A program made the translations under genes and the position numbers. The notes under the pieces are model-generated. The model did no database searches. It was not told the origin of the DNA and saw only the letters and a program-made list of their open reading frames with translations. From the NCBI GenBank assembly GCA_041691815.1, contig JBEPTZ010000041.1, forward strand, positions 1-34,177: 34,177 nucleotides of DNA, written 5' to 3'. Shown one piece after another: positions 1-7,768 of this stretch (the stretch's first letter is position 1; each line of letters opens with the position of its first letter). This DNA is from 70-18 sp041691815. Its GTDB lineage: Bacteria > Pseudomonadota > Alphaproteobacteria > Acetobacterales > Acetobacteraceae.

Positions 1-60
1 CGTACACTCCAATGGATGAAAAGTTTTTTTGCTTCTTTTTGTTCACAAAAAGAAGGCCTT
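1..60 (+). repeat. Left copy of a 60-bp inverted repeat with an internal hairpin
   Basis: These 60 bases match the reverse complement of 7681-7740 at 57 of 60 positions; the differences are at 18, 19 and 56. Inside is a perfect hairpin: a 10-bp arm at 32-41 (CTTCTTTTTG), the loop TTCA, and the matching arm at 46-55. A T-run precedes it at 24-30. The repeat reaches base 1, so it may continue outside the window. The hairpin could stop transcription entering from the left, ahead of the response regulator. It belongs to a family also seen at 7769-7812 and 14458-14494. Confidence 0.85.
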
Positions 61-198
61 CCTTCTCTCCGCGCCCGAAAACCACGCCGCCCTGCGTTTT
101 TCGCAATGCAGAGTGATCCCGCTCACACCCCTCGGCCCGATCTCCCGGCATTCTCCCGCCAACGCAGCCGGCATCCGGTGCGTCGGGGGAACTGGATC

Positions 199-963
199 AT
201 GGTCATGCAGAAGCACATCCTGATTGTGGACGCCGATCGTGCCTCGCAGGCTTGGCTCTCGGCGATCTGGACTGGCCAGACCGAGGCGCCGCCGGTGCTG
301 TTGCACGCCGCCAGCGCCGCCGAGGCCTCGGCCATCGTGCTGGCCCGCGACCCGCGCATCGACGCCATGGTGATCGAGGCCGACCTGCCCGACGAGCACG
401 GCGCGGCCCTGTGCGCCCGCCTGCGCAACCGCGGCCTGCGGCTGCCGATCATCCTGGTCAGCCCGCATAGCAGCGAGGCCGAGACGATCCGCTGCCTGGA
501 CGCCGGCGCCAACGATTACGTCGTGAAGCCGGTGCGCCCGGCCGAGCTCGCCGCCCGCCTGCGCGCCCAGCTTCGCGCCTTCGCGGTCACCGAGGACACC
601 GAGCTGGCGATCGGCCCCTATCTGTTCCGCCCCGCCAGCCGCCAGTTGCACGAACCCGGCAGCAGCCGCCGCATCCGTCTTACCGAGAAGGAGACCGCGG
701 TGCTGAAGCATCTGCACCATGCCGCCGGCGCCCCGGTCGGCCGCAAGGCGCTGCTGCGCGAGGTCTGGGGCTACAGCCCCAACGTCACCACCCACACCGT
801 GGAAACCCACATCTACCGCCTGCGCCGCAAGATCGAACCCGACGCCGCCCGCATCACCCTGCTGGTCAACGAGGACGGCGGCTACCGCCTGGACCCCGAC
901 TGGCAGCCGGAGCCGATCCGCCACTGGCTGCCGAAGATGGTGCTGGCCGGAGTGCCGGCCTGA
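199..963 (+). CDS. OmpR-family response regulator
   Basis: This 254-residue protein has an N-terminal receiver domain (about residues 5-125) and a C-terminal winged-helix DNA-binding domain (about 135-232). The receiver shows the acidic pocket D11/D13, the likely phospho-acceptor D62 (EADLPD), S88 in the switch position and the K110-P pair. The DNA-binding part has the OmpR/PhoB pattern LTEKE...LLREVWGY...VETHIYRLRRKIE...GYRL. Phosphorylation by a sensor kinase should change its DNA binding. No histidine kinase is encoded in the window, so it is an orphan here. I chose the ATG at 199 because a GGGGGA-like ribosome site precedes it and the longer frame from 16 would read through the hairpin repeat; the ATG at 205 is also possible. 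Its targets are unknown. Confidence 0.92.
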   Translation: MVMQKHILIVDADRASQAWLSAIWTGQTEAPPVLLHAASAAEASAIVLARDPRIDAMVIEADLPDEHGAALCARLRNRGLRLPIILVSPHSSEAETIRCLDAGANDYVVKPVRPAELAARLRAQLRAFAVTEDTELAIGPYLFRPASRQLHEPGSSRRIRLTEKETAVLKHLHHAAGAPVGRKALLREVWGYSPNVTTHTVETHIYRLRRKIEPDAARITLLVNEDGGYRLDPDWQPEPIRHWLPKMVLAGVPA

Positions 964-973
964 CCAAGCCGGG

Positions 974-1209
974 TCAGCCGGCGTCGATGCGCGCATCCAT
1001 CAGCGCGTAGAGCCGGTCGATCTCGGCGTCGAATGCCGAAACTCATCCGACGGCTTCCCCGGCCGGCAGCCATCGGCCGATTGCCCGGTAGCCAGCTCCG
1101 CCAGCCGCGCGGCAGTCAGGCCGCGCTGCGGCAAGCCGTCCGAGGCGACCCGGACGCGCGCGTTGGCCTGATACGCTCCCGCCGGTGTCCGTTCGGGGTT
1201 CGGAGGCGG
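974..1209 (-). pseudogene. Decayed gene remnant with a frame change
   Basis: On the minus strand two adjoining frames read like natural protein. The upstream part, in one frame, contains RVRVASDGLPQRGLTAARLA followed by ELATGQSADG. The downstream part, in another frame, reads AFDAEIDRLYALMDARIDAG and ends in TGA at 974-976. Joined by one frameshift near 1036, they would form the C-terminal end of a single protein. An in-frame stop at 1210-1212 cuts it off upstream. I do not recognise the family. This would account for most of the 373-base gap between the response regulator and the next gene. Chance open frames are common in DNA this GC-rich, so the call is tentative. Confidence 0.35.
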
Positions 1210-1218
1210 TCAACGTAA

Positions 1219-1248
1219 TTGATGGAACAACCCTGTCTGGGGTATCTT
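1219..1248 (+). promoter_or_regulatory. Possible sigma-70 promoter for the coiled-coil gene
   Basis: A TTGATG box at 1219-1224 and a TATCTT box at 1243-1248 are separated by 18 bases, about 90 bases upstream of the start at 1337. They stand out as an AT-richer patch. A 30-codon frame starts at the ATG at 1255 and ends at 1345-1347, just past the start at 1337; it could be a leader peptide, but nothing else supports it. Confidence 0.35.
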
Positions 1249-1336
1249 CTCACCATGGATCGCCACCCGGCCCCGTTCGAGCGACGCCCGCCGCCCGCGT
1301 CTGGTGGCCAGATTGCCGCTCCGAAGGCGACCACCG

Positions 1337-1561
1337 ATGGCCAGTAAACCCGAAGACATCGTTCTGGTGCTGCTGCGCCGCATGGACGCCAAGCTGGACC
1401 GGATCACCGACGATTTGCGCGATATCAAGCCACGCCTCACCTCGGTGGAGCGGCAACTCGGCGAGTTGCGGGTTGATCTCGCCGGACAGGCCGCCCGCAT
1501 CGACCGGATCGAGGTCCGTCTCGACCGCATCGAACGGCGGCTGGATATCGTCTCGGCGTAA
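1337..1561 (+). CDS. Small coiled-coil protein, 74 aa
   Basis: The protein begins MASKPEDIVLVLLRRMDAKL and then has a regular heptad pattern through RLTSVERQLGELRVDLAGQ and AARIDRIEVRLDRIERRLDI. Leucine, isoleucine and valine fall at a/d positions and Arg/Asp/Glu pairs fill the rest, which predicts a parallel coiled coil that probably oligomerises. It has no signal peptide or membrane segment. I chose the ATG at 1337 because a GAAGGCGA site precedes it; an in-frame start at 1304 would add 11 arginine-rich residues without support. Similar small proteins are, in my recollection, common and uncharacterised in alphaproteobacteria. The gene ends 10 bases from the convergent prpD-like gene. Function unknown. 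Confidence 0.75.
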   Translation: MASKPEDIVLVLLRRMDAKLDRITDDLRDIKPRLTSVERQLGELRVDLAGQAARIDRIEVRLDRIERRLDIVSA

Positions 1562-1571
1562 GCTACCGCCG

Positions 1572-2936
1572 CTACTCCGCCGCCCGCATCTCCGCCTCGG
1601 CCGCGAACCGCACATCCCGCTGCCCCTCCAGCGCCCACAGCCGCGCCAGCAGCCCGGCGGCGGCCTCGCGCCCGATCGCCGGGGTGGTCAGTTCGAAATA
1701 CTTGGCGGTCAGTTCGGCGTCCGACAGCGGCGCGTCCGGGTCGCCCTTGCGCGTCGCCTGGTAGTGCCGCAGCACCCGGCCATCGGTGAGCGTAATCGCC
1801 ACCCGCGCCGAACGGCGGCCGGGGAAATCGGCGGCGCATTGTTCGTCCAGCGTCACATCGACGCGCTGCATCAGCGCCTGCACCACCGGGTCGGCCAGCC
1901 GCGCCGGCGTAAACGCGGCGATCCGCACATTGCCATGCACCAGGGCGGTGGCCACCGTGAACGGGGTGCTGAACCGGCCCTCGAACGGGGTCGCCACCGC
2001 TTTCCGCCCGGTCACCTCCAGGGTCGCGCGATAGCCGCCGATGGCGATGTGCGCGATGCTGGCAGGGTCGATCCGGTGCTCCGCCTGCAACGCCAGCGCG
2101 CCGTCGATCGCCGCGAAGCAATGCCCGCAGCAGCCGTGATTCTTCACCGTCATGCGGGTGATGTTGTAGTGCTGCCCCAGCCCCTCGGTGGCCCGCGCCC
2201 AGTTCGCCCCTTCGCTCATCGCCGCGCCGAACCCGGCCGGCCCTTCCAGCACATCGAGCGCCCCGGTCACCCCCTGGCCCGCACCGAGTGCGGCCATCGC
2301 CCCGGCATCGGCGGCGTGCCCGGCGTGCAGCGGCTTGGCCATCGCGTCGGAGCGGAACGCCTGTTGCAGGGCGGCGGCAAAGGTGCCGGCATTGGCCAGC
2401 GCATGCGCCGTCTGCCCGGCATCCAGCTTCAGCACCGACGCCACCGCGGCTGCCGCGCCAAACGTGCCGACCGTGCCGGTGGTGTGCCAGAATTTGTAAT
2501 GCGACGGCTGCACCGCCAGCCCGATCCGGGTGGACACCTCATAGCCGATCACGATCGCCCGCAGCAGCGCCTCGCCATCCGCCCCCCTGGCCTGGGCGGC
2601 GGCCAGGGCCGCGCCGATCACCGGGCAGCCGGGATGATACACCGCGTCGCGGAAGATATCGTCGAACTCGATGGTGTGGCTGGCGGTGGCATTGATCAGC
2701 GCCGCCGCCCGCAGGCTGGCAAGCTGGCCGCTGCCATAAACAATCGCCCGACCATGCCCCAATTCATCCGCCAGCCCGCGCGCCAGCAGCGTCGCCGGCG
2801 GCAGCAGCGCCCCCGGCAGCAGTGCGGCGAACCAGTCGATCAGCACCCGCCTGGCGTGATGGCGCACCTCGTCGGACAGCGGCGCGGTCTGCTCGCGCGC
2901 CGCGTATTCGCCCAGCATTTCCGCGACTGTCGGCAT
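1572..2936 (-). CDS. MmgE/PrpD family protein
   Basis: This 454-residue protein matches the 2-methylcitrate dehydratase / cis-aconitate decarboxylase fold family along its length. Typical features are the N-terminal helical segment ending VLIDWFAALLPG, the INATASHTIEFDDIF block around residues 100-115, the KPLHAGHAADAG block near the middle, and the C-terminal segment with PFEGRFSTPFTVATALV. The family dehydrates or decarboxylates small polycarboxylates. Full-length PrpD enzymes of the methylcitrate cycle usually sit beside prpB/prpC, which are absent here, so I do not assign 2-methylcitrate as substrate. A GGGAGGG site lies about 5 bases before the start. It is the third gene of an operon after the CoA-transferase and SGNH hydrolase, starting 25 bases after the latter. 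The pairing suggests catabolism of a CoA-activated organic acid (inference). Confidence 0.88.
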   Translation of the reverse strand: MPTVAEMLGEYAAREQTAPLSDEVRHHARRVLIDWFAALLPGALLPPATLLARGLADELGHGRAIVYGSGQLASLRAAALINATASHTIEFDDIFRDAVYHPGCPVIGAALAAAQARGADGEALLRAIVIGYEVSTRIGLAVQPSHYKFWHTTGTVGTFGAAAAVASVLKLDAGQTAHALANAGTFAAALQQAFRSDAMAKPLHAGHAADAGAMAALGAGQGVTGALDVLEGPAGFGAAMSEGANWARATEGLGQHYNITRMTVKNHGCCGHCFAAIDGALALQAEHRIDPASIAHIAIGGYRATLEVTGRKAVATPFEGRFSTPFTVATALVHGNVRIAAFTPARLADPVVQALMQRVDVTLDEQCAADFPGRRSARVAITLTDGRVLRHYQATRKGDPDAPLSDAELTAKYFELTTPAIGREAAAGLLARLWALEGQRDVRFAAEAEMRAAE

Positions 2937-2961
2937 GGCGCCCTCCCTCGTTGCCGGCAGC

Positions 2962-3759
2962 CTAGCCCATATGCACCCCGTCGCCCATCATCCGCGCCAG
3001 CGTCGGCTCGATCGCCTCGGCAACCCGGCGCATACCCTCCGGGCTGGGGTGCAGCGGCGGATCGGGCGGCGTCAGATGCGGGTCGAGGAACAGCGAGCGG
3101 TCCAGTTCGCCGCGTTTGCGCAGCACCCGGCCGACATCCATATACGCCACCCGCTCGCGCCGGCCGTGGCCGTAATTTTCCGCCAATGCCGCGTTGAGCG
3201 CCAGCGTGCTCTGCGTCACCCAGGCGCTGCGGTCGCTGGGCAGGACGCCGAGCAGCAGCAGCCCGGCATTCGGAATCCGCTTGCGCGCCTCGGTCACCAC
3301 CGCCTCGATGCCGGCGACGTTATCCGCCACCGGCCAGTGCACCCGCCCCATGTTGTTGGCGCCGATCAGGATGACCGCGACTTTTGGCGTGAGGCCGTCC
3401 AGTTCGCCATGCGTCATCCGCCACAGCAGATGGCTGGTGGCGTCGCCCTTGAAGCCGAGGTTCAGCGCCCGCCGGTCGCCGTAATACTTCTGCCACACCG
3501 GCCGATACGCCTCCCACGCCGGCGGCCCGACATGCTCCCAGTTCTCGGTGATCGAATCGCCCAGCCACACCAGGTCGAACGAGTGCCCCTTGATCGCCGC
3601 CAGCTTCGCCTCGTGCCGCCGCTTCCACCATCCGGTGCTCATCCGGCTGATCGGTTCGGCGGCCAGCGGGATCCGTGCATTCGAATGCGCGGGTGCCGCG
3701 AACGGTGCCGCGGCGAGTGCCCCGGCGGCGCCCAGCACGGCGTTTCTGCGCGAAATCAT
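2962..3759 (-). CDS. SGNH/GDSL-type hydrolase, exported
   Basis: This 265-residue protein starts with SRRNAVLGAAGALAAAPFAA, a twin-arginine-like signal peptide ending near residue 26, so it is probably periplasmic. The SGNH blocks are visible: GDSIT with the nucleophile S69, a glycine block in LGFKGDATSHLLWR, the asparagine block IGANNMG, and a late DPPLHPSPEG carrying the catalytic histidine. The arrangement resembles platelet-activating-factor acetylhydrolase-like GDSL esterases. The substrate is unknown. Its ATG overlaps the TGA of the upstream CoA-transferase by three bases (ATGA), so the two are translationally coupled. An exported esterase between a cytosolic CoA-transferase and a PrpD-like enzyme suggests that a substrate is released from an ester outside the cytoplasm and then degraded inside (inference). 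Confidence 0.88.
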   Translation of the reverse strand: MISRRNAVLGAAGALAAAPFAAPAHSNARIPLAAEPISRMSTGWWKRRHEAKLAAIKGHSFDLVWLGDSITENWEHVGPPAWEAYRPVWQKYYGDRRALNLGFKGDATSHLLWRMTHGELDGLTPKVAVILIGANNMGRVHWPVADNVAGIEAVVTEARKRIPNAGLLLLGVLPSDRSAWVTQSTLALNAALAENYGHGRRERVAYMDVGRVLRKRGELDRSLFLDPHLTPPDPPLHPSPEGMRRVAEAIEPTLARMMGDGVHMG

Positions 3760-4946
3760 GTGGTTTTTGCCCCCGAAACCGCGGTTATTTCCGCCTCCGA
3801 GAGGCCAATTTCGCGCAGAATCTCGCCGCTATGCTGCCCGAGGCGCGGCGGCGGGCGACGAATTTCCGCCGGTGTGCCAAAGTAATCGACCGGGGTGGCG
3901 AGCGTGGTAATGGCGCCTTCGCTGGGATGGTTCATGGCCTGGAAGAATTCAACCTCCCGCAGATAAGGATCGTCACGCAAATCCTCCAATGTATTGGCCG
4001 CGCCATGCGGCAGATCGGCATCTTTCAGCAGCACATACCATTCCGCCGTTGTGCGTTTGGCCATCTCCTCGGTTACAATTCCGTAAACCGCATCAACATT
4101 CTCCGCCCGCGCGGTAATACTGCAAAACCTCGGATCACCGATCAGCCCCTCCCGCCCGAACAGCCGAAACAGCCGCCGCCACTGCTCATCGGTCACTGCG
4201 ATGATGCACAGAAAACCGTCCGCGGTGGCATACGGGCGGCGGTGCGGCGTGAGCATGCGGGTGTAGCCAATGCCTTGATCCGGCTCATTTATGCTCTGGC
4301 CCCACAGGTGTTCGGGCAGCAGGAAGGCCAGCACGGTGTCCAGCATCGGCACATGCAGCGCCTGGCCCCGCCCGCTGCGCTCGCGATGATACAGCGCCAT
4401 GCCGATCGCACCCGCCAGCACGTGGCCGGTGATCTTGTCGGCCATCACCGTCGGAACATAACGCGGCCCGTCGCTGCCGGTGGCGATCCCGTTCAGGCTG
4501 GCGATACCGCTACGGCCTTGAATAATATCGTCATATGCCGGCTCGTCCCGCAGGCTGCTGCGCATGCGGTAGCCGGTGGCGGAGGCGTGGATCAGCCTGG
4601 GGTTGCGGGCCGACAGCGCGGCATAGTCGAGCCCGGCGCGGGTGGCGGCGGCCAGGCGCATGTTGTGGACGAACACGTCGGCACCATCGATCAGTTTCAG
4701 CAGCGCGGCGCGGGCCTCGGGTTTGTGCAGATCGAGCACCACGCTGCGTTTGTTGCGGTTGAGGTTGAGGAAATAGGCGCCCATGTCGTGCGAGCGGCGC
4801 GGGCCGACATAGCGCACCGGGTCGCCGGCCGGCGGTTCCACCTTGATCACATCGGCGCCGGCATCGCCCAGCACCTGGGTGCCCATCGGCCCCAGCACGG
4901 TGCCGGTAAGATCGATGATCCGCACACCCTCAAGCGGTCCAGCCAT
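3756..4946 (-). CDS. CaiB/BaiF family (class III) CoA-transferase
   Basis: This 396-residue protein has the class III signature from the start: MAGPLEGVRIIDLTG, then GDAGADVIKVEPPAGDPVR and FLNLNRNKRSVVLDL. The catalytic aspartate is D170 in VMADKITGHVLAGAI, matching the position known from formyl-CoA transferase. The family moves CoA between carboxylic acids through a mixed-anhydride mechanism in the cytoplasm. I chose the ATG at 4946 because GAGGAG precedes it at good spacing; the same frame runs far upstream but only as a shadow of the divergent glycosyltransferase. It is the first gene of the CoA-transferase / SGNH hydrolase / MmgE-PrpD operon. The acyl substrate cannot be read from sequence. 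Confidence 0.93.
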   Translation of the reverse strand: MAGPLEGVRIIDLTGTVLGPMGTQVLGDAGADVIKVEPPAGDPVRYVGPRRSHDMGAYFLNLNRNKRSVVLDLHKPEARAALLKLIDGADVFVHNMRLAAATRAGLDYAALSARNPRLIHASATGYRMRSSLRDEPAYDDIIQGRSGIASLNGIATGSDGPRYVPTVMADKITGHVLAGAIGMALYHRERSGRGQALHVPMLDTVLAFLLPEHLWGQSINEPDQGIGYTRMLTPHRRPYATADGFLCIIAVTDEQWRRLFRLFGREGLIGDPRFCSITARAENVDAVYGIVTEEMAKRTTAEWYVLLKDADLPHGAANTLEDLRDDPYLREVEFFQAMNHPSEGAITTLATPVDYFGTPAEIRRPPPRLGQHSGEILREIGLSEAEITAVSGAKTT

Positions 4947-5027
4947 GGTGGTCTCCTCGCCGCGATTGCGCCGACACAGAATCATCCGTACTGCGTTCTG
5001 TCCAGGCGGGGTGGAAGGGCACAATGG

Positions 5028-6143
5028 ATGCGGATTCTCTACAGCCATCGAATCCAGTCGCGCGACGGGCAGAGCGTGCATGTCGACGAGATGGTGCGCG
5101 CCATGCGCGAGGCGGGGCATGAGGTGCTGGTGGTCGGGCCGCGCTTCTACGAGCAGGCCGGGTTCGGCGCCGAGAGCCGGATGGTGGCGCTGATCCGCCG
5201 GCTGCTGCCGGGGGCAATCGGCGAACTGGCGGAACTGGCCTACAACCTGCCCGCCTATCGCCGGCTGGCCCGCGCCTGCGCCGGGTTCCGGCCGGATGTG
5301 ATCTACGAGCGCTACAACCTGTATTATCTGGCCGGCAGCTGGCTGGCCCGCCGCCGCCGGCTGCCGCTGCTGCTGGAGGTGAATTCGCCGCTGGCCGATG
5401 AGCGCATCCGTTTCGGCGGCCTGCGGCTGCACCGCTTGGCGCATGCCGCCGAGCGCCGGGTCTGGCAGGCCGCAACCCGGGTGCTGCCGGTGACCGGCGT
5501 GCTGGGTGATATCGTCGCCGGCGCCGGCGTGCCGCGCGAGCGCATCACGGTGGTGCCGAACGGCATCGTGCTGGCGCGCTTTCCGGCACCTGTGCCGCGC
5601 CCGGCGCCGGAGGTGCTGCGGCTTGGGTTTGTCGGCTTCGTGCGCAGCTGGCACGGCATGGACGACGTATTGCGCGCCATCGCGGCCGAGACCGCACGGC
5701 CGGTCGGCCTCACGGTGATCGGCGATGGTCCGGCGCGGGCCGAGTTGGAGGCGCTGGCGGCGGAGTTGGGCATCGCCGAGCGTGTGCAGTTCTCCGGGCT
5801 GGTCGACCATGCCGAGGTGCCGGGGCATGTGGCGGGCTTCGACATCGCCTTGCAGCCGAAGGTGACCGCCTATGCCTCGCCGCTGAAAATCTTCGACTAC
5901 ATGGCGGCCGGCTGCGCCATTGTGGCGCCGGATCAGCCGAATATCCGCGAGGTGTTGCAGCACGAAGCGACCGCGCTGCTGTTCGACCCCGACGCCGAGG
6001 GGGCGATGTGGCAGGCGATCCGTCGGCTGATCGACGACCCGGCGCTGCGGCTGCGGCTGGGGGCGGCGGCGCGGGCGGAGCTGGAGGCGCGGGATTACAC
6101 CTGGGCGGGGAATGCGCGGCGCGTGGTTGGCATGGTCGGGTAG
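5028..6143 (+). CDS. GT4-family glycosyltransferase
   Basis: This 371-residue protein has a two-lobed GT-B layout. The N-terminal acceptor lobe begins MRILYSHRIQSRDGQSVHVD with the GHEVLVVGP strand. The C-terminal nucleotide-sugar lobe has VVPNGIVLARF, LRLGFVGFVRSWHGMDDVL, VIGDGPARAELEALA and SPLKIFDYMAAGCAIVAPD. In the usual E-x7-E motif the first acid is Asp (FDYMAAG) and the second lies in NIREVL. Retaining GT4 enzymes transfer sugars to lipid carriers, surface polysaccharides or small molecules; donor and acceptor are not predictable here. GGAAGGG lies about 8 bases before the ATG at 5028. It is divergent from the CoA-transferase (81-base gap) and ends 10 bases from the convergent gluconokinase gene. 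No other polysaccharide gene is adjacent. Confidence 0.9.
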   Translation: MRILYSHRIQSRDGQSVHVDEMVRAMREAGHEVLVVGPRFYEQAGFGAESRMVALIRRLLPGAIGELAELAYNLPAYRRLARACAGFRPDVIYERYNLYYLAGSWLARRRRLPLLLEVNSPLADERIRFGGLRLHRLAHAAERRVWQAATRVLPVTGVLGDIVAGAGVPRERITVVPNGIVLARFPAPVPRPAPEVLRLGFVGFVRSWHGMDDVLRAIAAETARPVGLTVIGDGPARAELEALAAELGIAERVQFSGLVDHAEVPGHVAGFDIALQPKVTAYASPLKIFDYMAAGCAIVAPDQPNIREVLQHEATALLFDPDAEGAMWQAIRRLIDDPALRLRLGAAARAELEARDYTWAGNARRVVGMVG

Positions 6144-6153
6144 CGCCGGCTCG

Positions 6154-6645
6154 TCAAAGCAACGCACCGACCTGCCGCGCCAGTTCCTCCGGTGTCGCGC
6201 GGATATCGACGACGAACGGATTTTCGTCCGGGCCAGGCTCCTCCAGCGTGGCGAACTGGCTGTCGAGCAGGCTGGGCGGCATGTAATGGCCACGGCGTTT
6301 GGCCATCCGCTCGGCGATCAGCGCCTTGTCGCCGCGCAGATAGACCAGCCGGACGTCCGGGCGCTGGCCGATCAGGATGTCCCGATAGGCGCGCTTCAGC
6401 GCCGAGCAGGTGACCAGGCCGGACTGGCCGGCGGCAAGCCAGCCGTCGATGACCGCGGCGATGGCGTGAAGCCAGGGCCAGCGGTCTTCGTCGGTGAGCG
6501 GGTGGCCCGCCGACATCTTGGCGACGTTGGCCGGCGGATGCAGCGCGTCGCCCTCCTGGAACGGCACGCCGTGCGCCTCGGCGACCAGCCTGGCCACCGT
6601 GGTCTTGCCGCAACTGGAGACGCCCATCAGCACCAGGACGGTCAC
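6154..6645 (-). CDS. gntK: Gluconokinase (GntK type)
   Basis: This 163-residue kinase phosphorylates D-gluconate to 6-phosphogluconate with ATP. The P-loop is GVSSCGKTT (residues 8-16), against the more usual GVSGSGKST, so Cys replaces Gly/Ser at one loop position while GxxxxGK[ST] is kept. The gluconokinase signature follows: FQEGDALHPPANVAKMSAG and PLTDEDRWPWL, then VTCSALKRAYRD and the QFATLEEP segment near the C-terminus. Length is normal for the short GntK family. It starts with GTG at 6645, overlapping the TGA of gnd (GTGA), so the two are translationally coupled and their products are consecutive pathway enzymes. Confidence 0.95.
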   Translation of the reverse strand: MTVLVLMGVSSCGKTTVARLVAEAHGVPFQEGDALHPPANVAKMSAGHPLTDEDRWPWLHAIAAVIDGWLAAGQSGLVTCSALKRAYRDILIGQRPDVRLVYLRGDKALIAERMAKRRGHYMPPSLLDSQFATLEEPGPDENPFVVDIRATPEELARQVGALL

Positions 6646-7625
6646 TTCTCGGGCAGTTCGACATGGCCGCCGAAGCCGAAGCGCATGGCGGAAAGCATCT
6701 TCTCGCCGAAGGTGTGCTCCTGGCGCGAGCGGAAGCGGGCGAACAGCGCTGCGGCCAGCACGTTGACCGGGGTGGCCTGCTCCACCGCGGCATCGATGGT
6801 CCAGCGGCCCTCGCCGGAATCGGCCACGTCGCCGGTGAAATGCTCCAGCTTTTCGTCTTTCGCCAGGGCACTGGCCGACAGGTCGAGCAGCCAGGAGGAG
6901 ATCACGCTGCCGCGCCGCCAGACCTCGGCGATGTCGCCCATGTTGAGGTCGAAGCGCTCGCCGTCCGGCAATTCCTTGAGGTTGCGGTTGCGCAGCACGT
7001 CGAAGCCCTCGGCCATCGCCTGCATCATGCCGTACTCGATGCCGTTATGCACCATTTTGACGAAGTGGCCGGAGCCACAGGGGCCGGTGTAGAGATAGCC
7101 TTTCTCGGCCCGCTCATCGCGCCCGTCGCGCCCCTCGGTGCGGGGGATGTCGCCGAGACCGGGGGCCAAAGCGGAGAAGATCGGGTCCATATGCTCGAAC
7201 GCCGCGCGCTCGCCGCCGATCATCAGGCAGTAGCCGCGCTCCAGCCCCCAGACGCCACCGGAGGTGCCGCAATCCATGTAGCGCACGCCGCGTTTGGCCA
7301 GGCCCCGGCCGCGCCGCACATCGTCCTTGAAATTGCTGTTGCCGCCGTCGATCAGGATATCGCCCTTCTCCATCAGCCCGCCGAGTTCCTGCACCGCCTT
7401 TTCGGTGATTGCGCCGGATGGCAGCATCACCCAGGCGGCACGCGGGTGCTGATCCAGTTTCTTGATCAGATCGGCCAGCGATTTGGCGGCGACCGCGCCC
7501 TTCTCGACCAGCGGCCCGGCCGCCTTGGCGTTCTGGTCGAACACCACACAGCTATGGCCGGCCTGCATCAGACGCCGCACGATGTTGCCGCCCATGCGGC
7601 CGAGCCCGATCACTCCGATTTGCAT
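6642..7625 (-). CDS. gnd: 6-phosphogluconate dehydrogenase, decarboxylating, short (GndA-like) type
   Basis: This 327-residue enzyme oxidatively decarboxylates 6-phosphogluconate to ribulose 5-phosphate, reducing NAD(P)+. The Rossmann motif opens the protein (GVIGLGRMGGN). Substrate-site blocks are present: CGTSGGVWGLERGYCLMIGG and the helix FVKMVHNGIEYGMMQAMAEG, which carries the catalytic lysine and His-Asn. It has the shorter length of the roughly 300-residue bacterial form, not the ~470-residue form. I chose the ATG at 7625 because AAGGAG precedes it by about 9 bases; a TTG three codons upstream is possible. It is first in the gnd-gntK pair. The upstream region carries the inverted-repeat copy at 7681-7740. 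Confidence 0.95.
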   Translation of the reverse strand: MQIGVIGLGRMGGNIVRRLMQAGHSCVVFDQNAKAAGPLVEKGAVAAKSLADLIKKLDQHPRAAWVMLPSGAITEKAVQELGGLMEKGDILIDGGNSNFKDDVRRGRGLAKRGVRYMDCGTSGGVWGLERGYCLMIGGERAAFEHMDPIFSALAPGLGDIPRTEGRDGRDERAEKGYLYTGPCGSGHFVKMVHNGIEYGMMQAMAEGFDVLRNRNLKELPDGERFDLNMGDIAEVWRRGSVISSWLLDLSASALAKDEKLEHFTGDVADSGEGRWTIDAAVEQATPVNVLAAALFARFRSRQEHTFGEKMLSAMRFGFGGHVELPEK

Positions 7626-7680
7626 GTCTCTCAACTCCTTGATGATGGGCTTCTAGGTCGGAAGGCAGGGCAGCCAAGGC

Positions 7681-7740
7681 AAGGTCTTCTTTTTGTGAAC
7701 AAAAAGAAGCAAAAAAACTTTCTATCCATTGGAGTGTACG
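7681..7740 (-). repeat. Right copy of the 60-bp inverted repeat
   Basis: This is the reverse complement of 1-60 with three mismatches. Its hairpin arms are at 7686-7695 and 7700-7709. It lies upstream of gnd and is oriented toward it. The two copies bound a 7.7-kb segment holding eight intact genes. Immediately to its right, 7741-7768 has a small dyad (GCAAC / GTTGC around TCCGCT), then a third hairpin of the same family facing the other way. Confidence 0.85.
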
Positions 7741-7768
7741 AAGTTTCCGCAACTCCGCTGTTGCAAGG

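Noticed and set aside
1255..1347. A 30-codon frame overlapping the start of the coiled-coil gene
   Set aside because: It has a poorly spaced ribosome site and Pro/Ala/Arg composition like other random frames here; mentioned only as a possible leader.
1185..3197. A 670-codon plus-strand frame
   Set aside because: It overlaps the coiled-coil gene and runs antisense to the MmgE/PrpD gene, and has Arg/Gly/His-rich low-complexity translation.
4976..5001. ACAGAA / TTCTGT dyad between the CoA-transferase and glycosyltransferase genes
   Set aside because: The arms are only 6 bp with a 14-base gap and no extension; too weak to call an operator without comparison.
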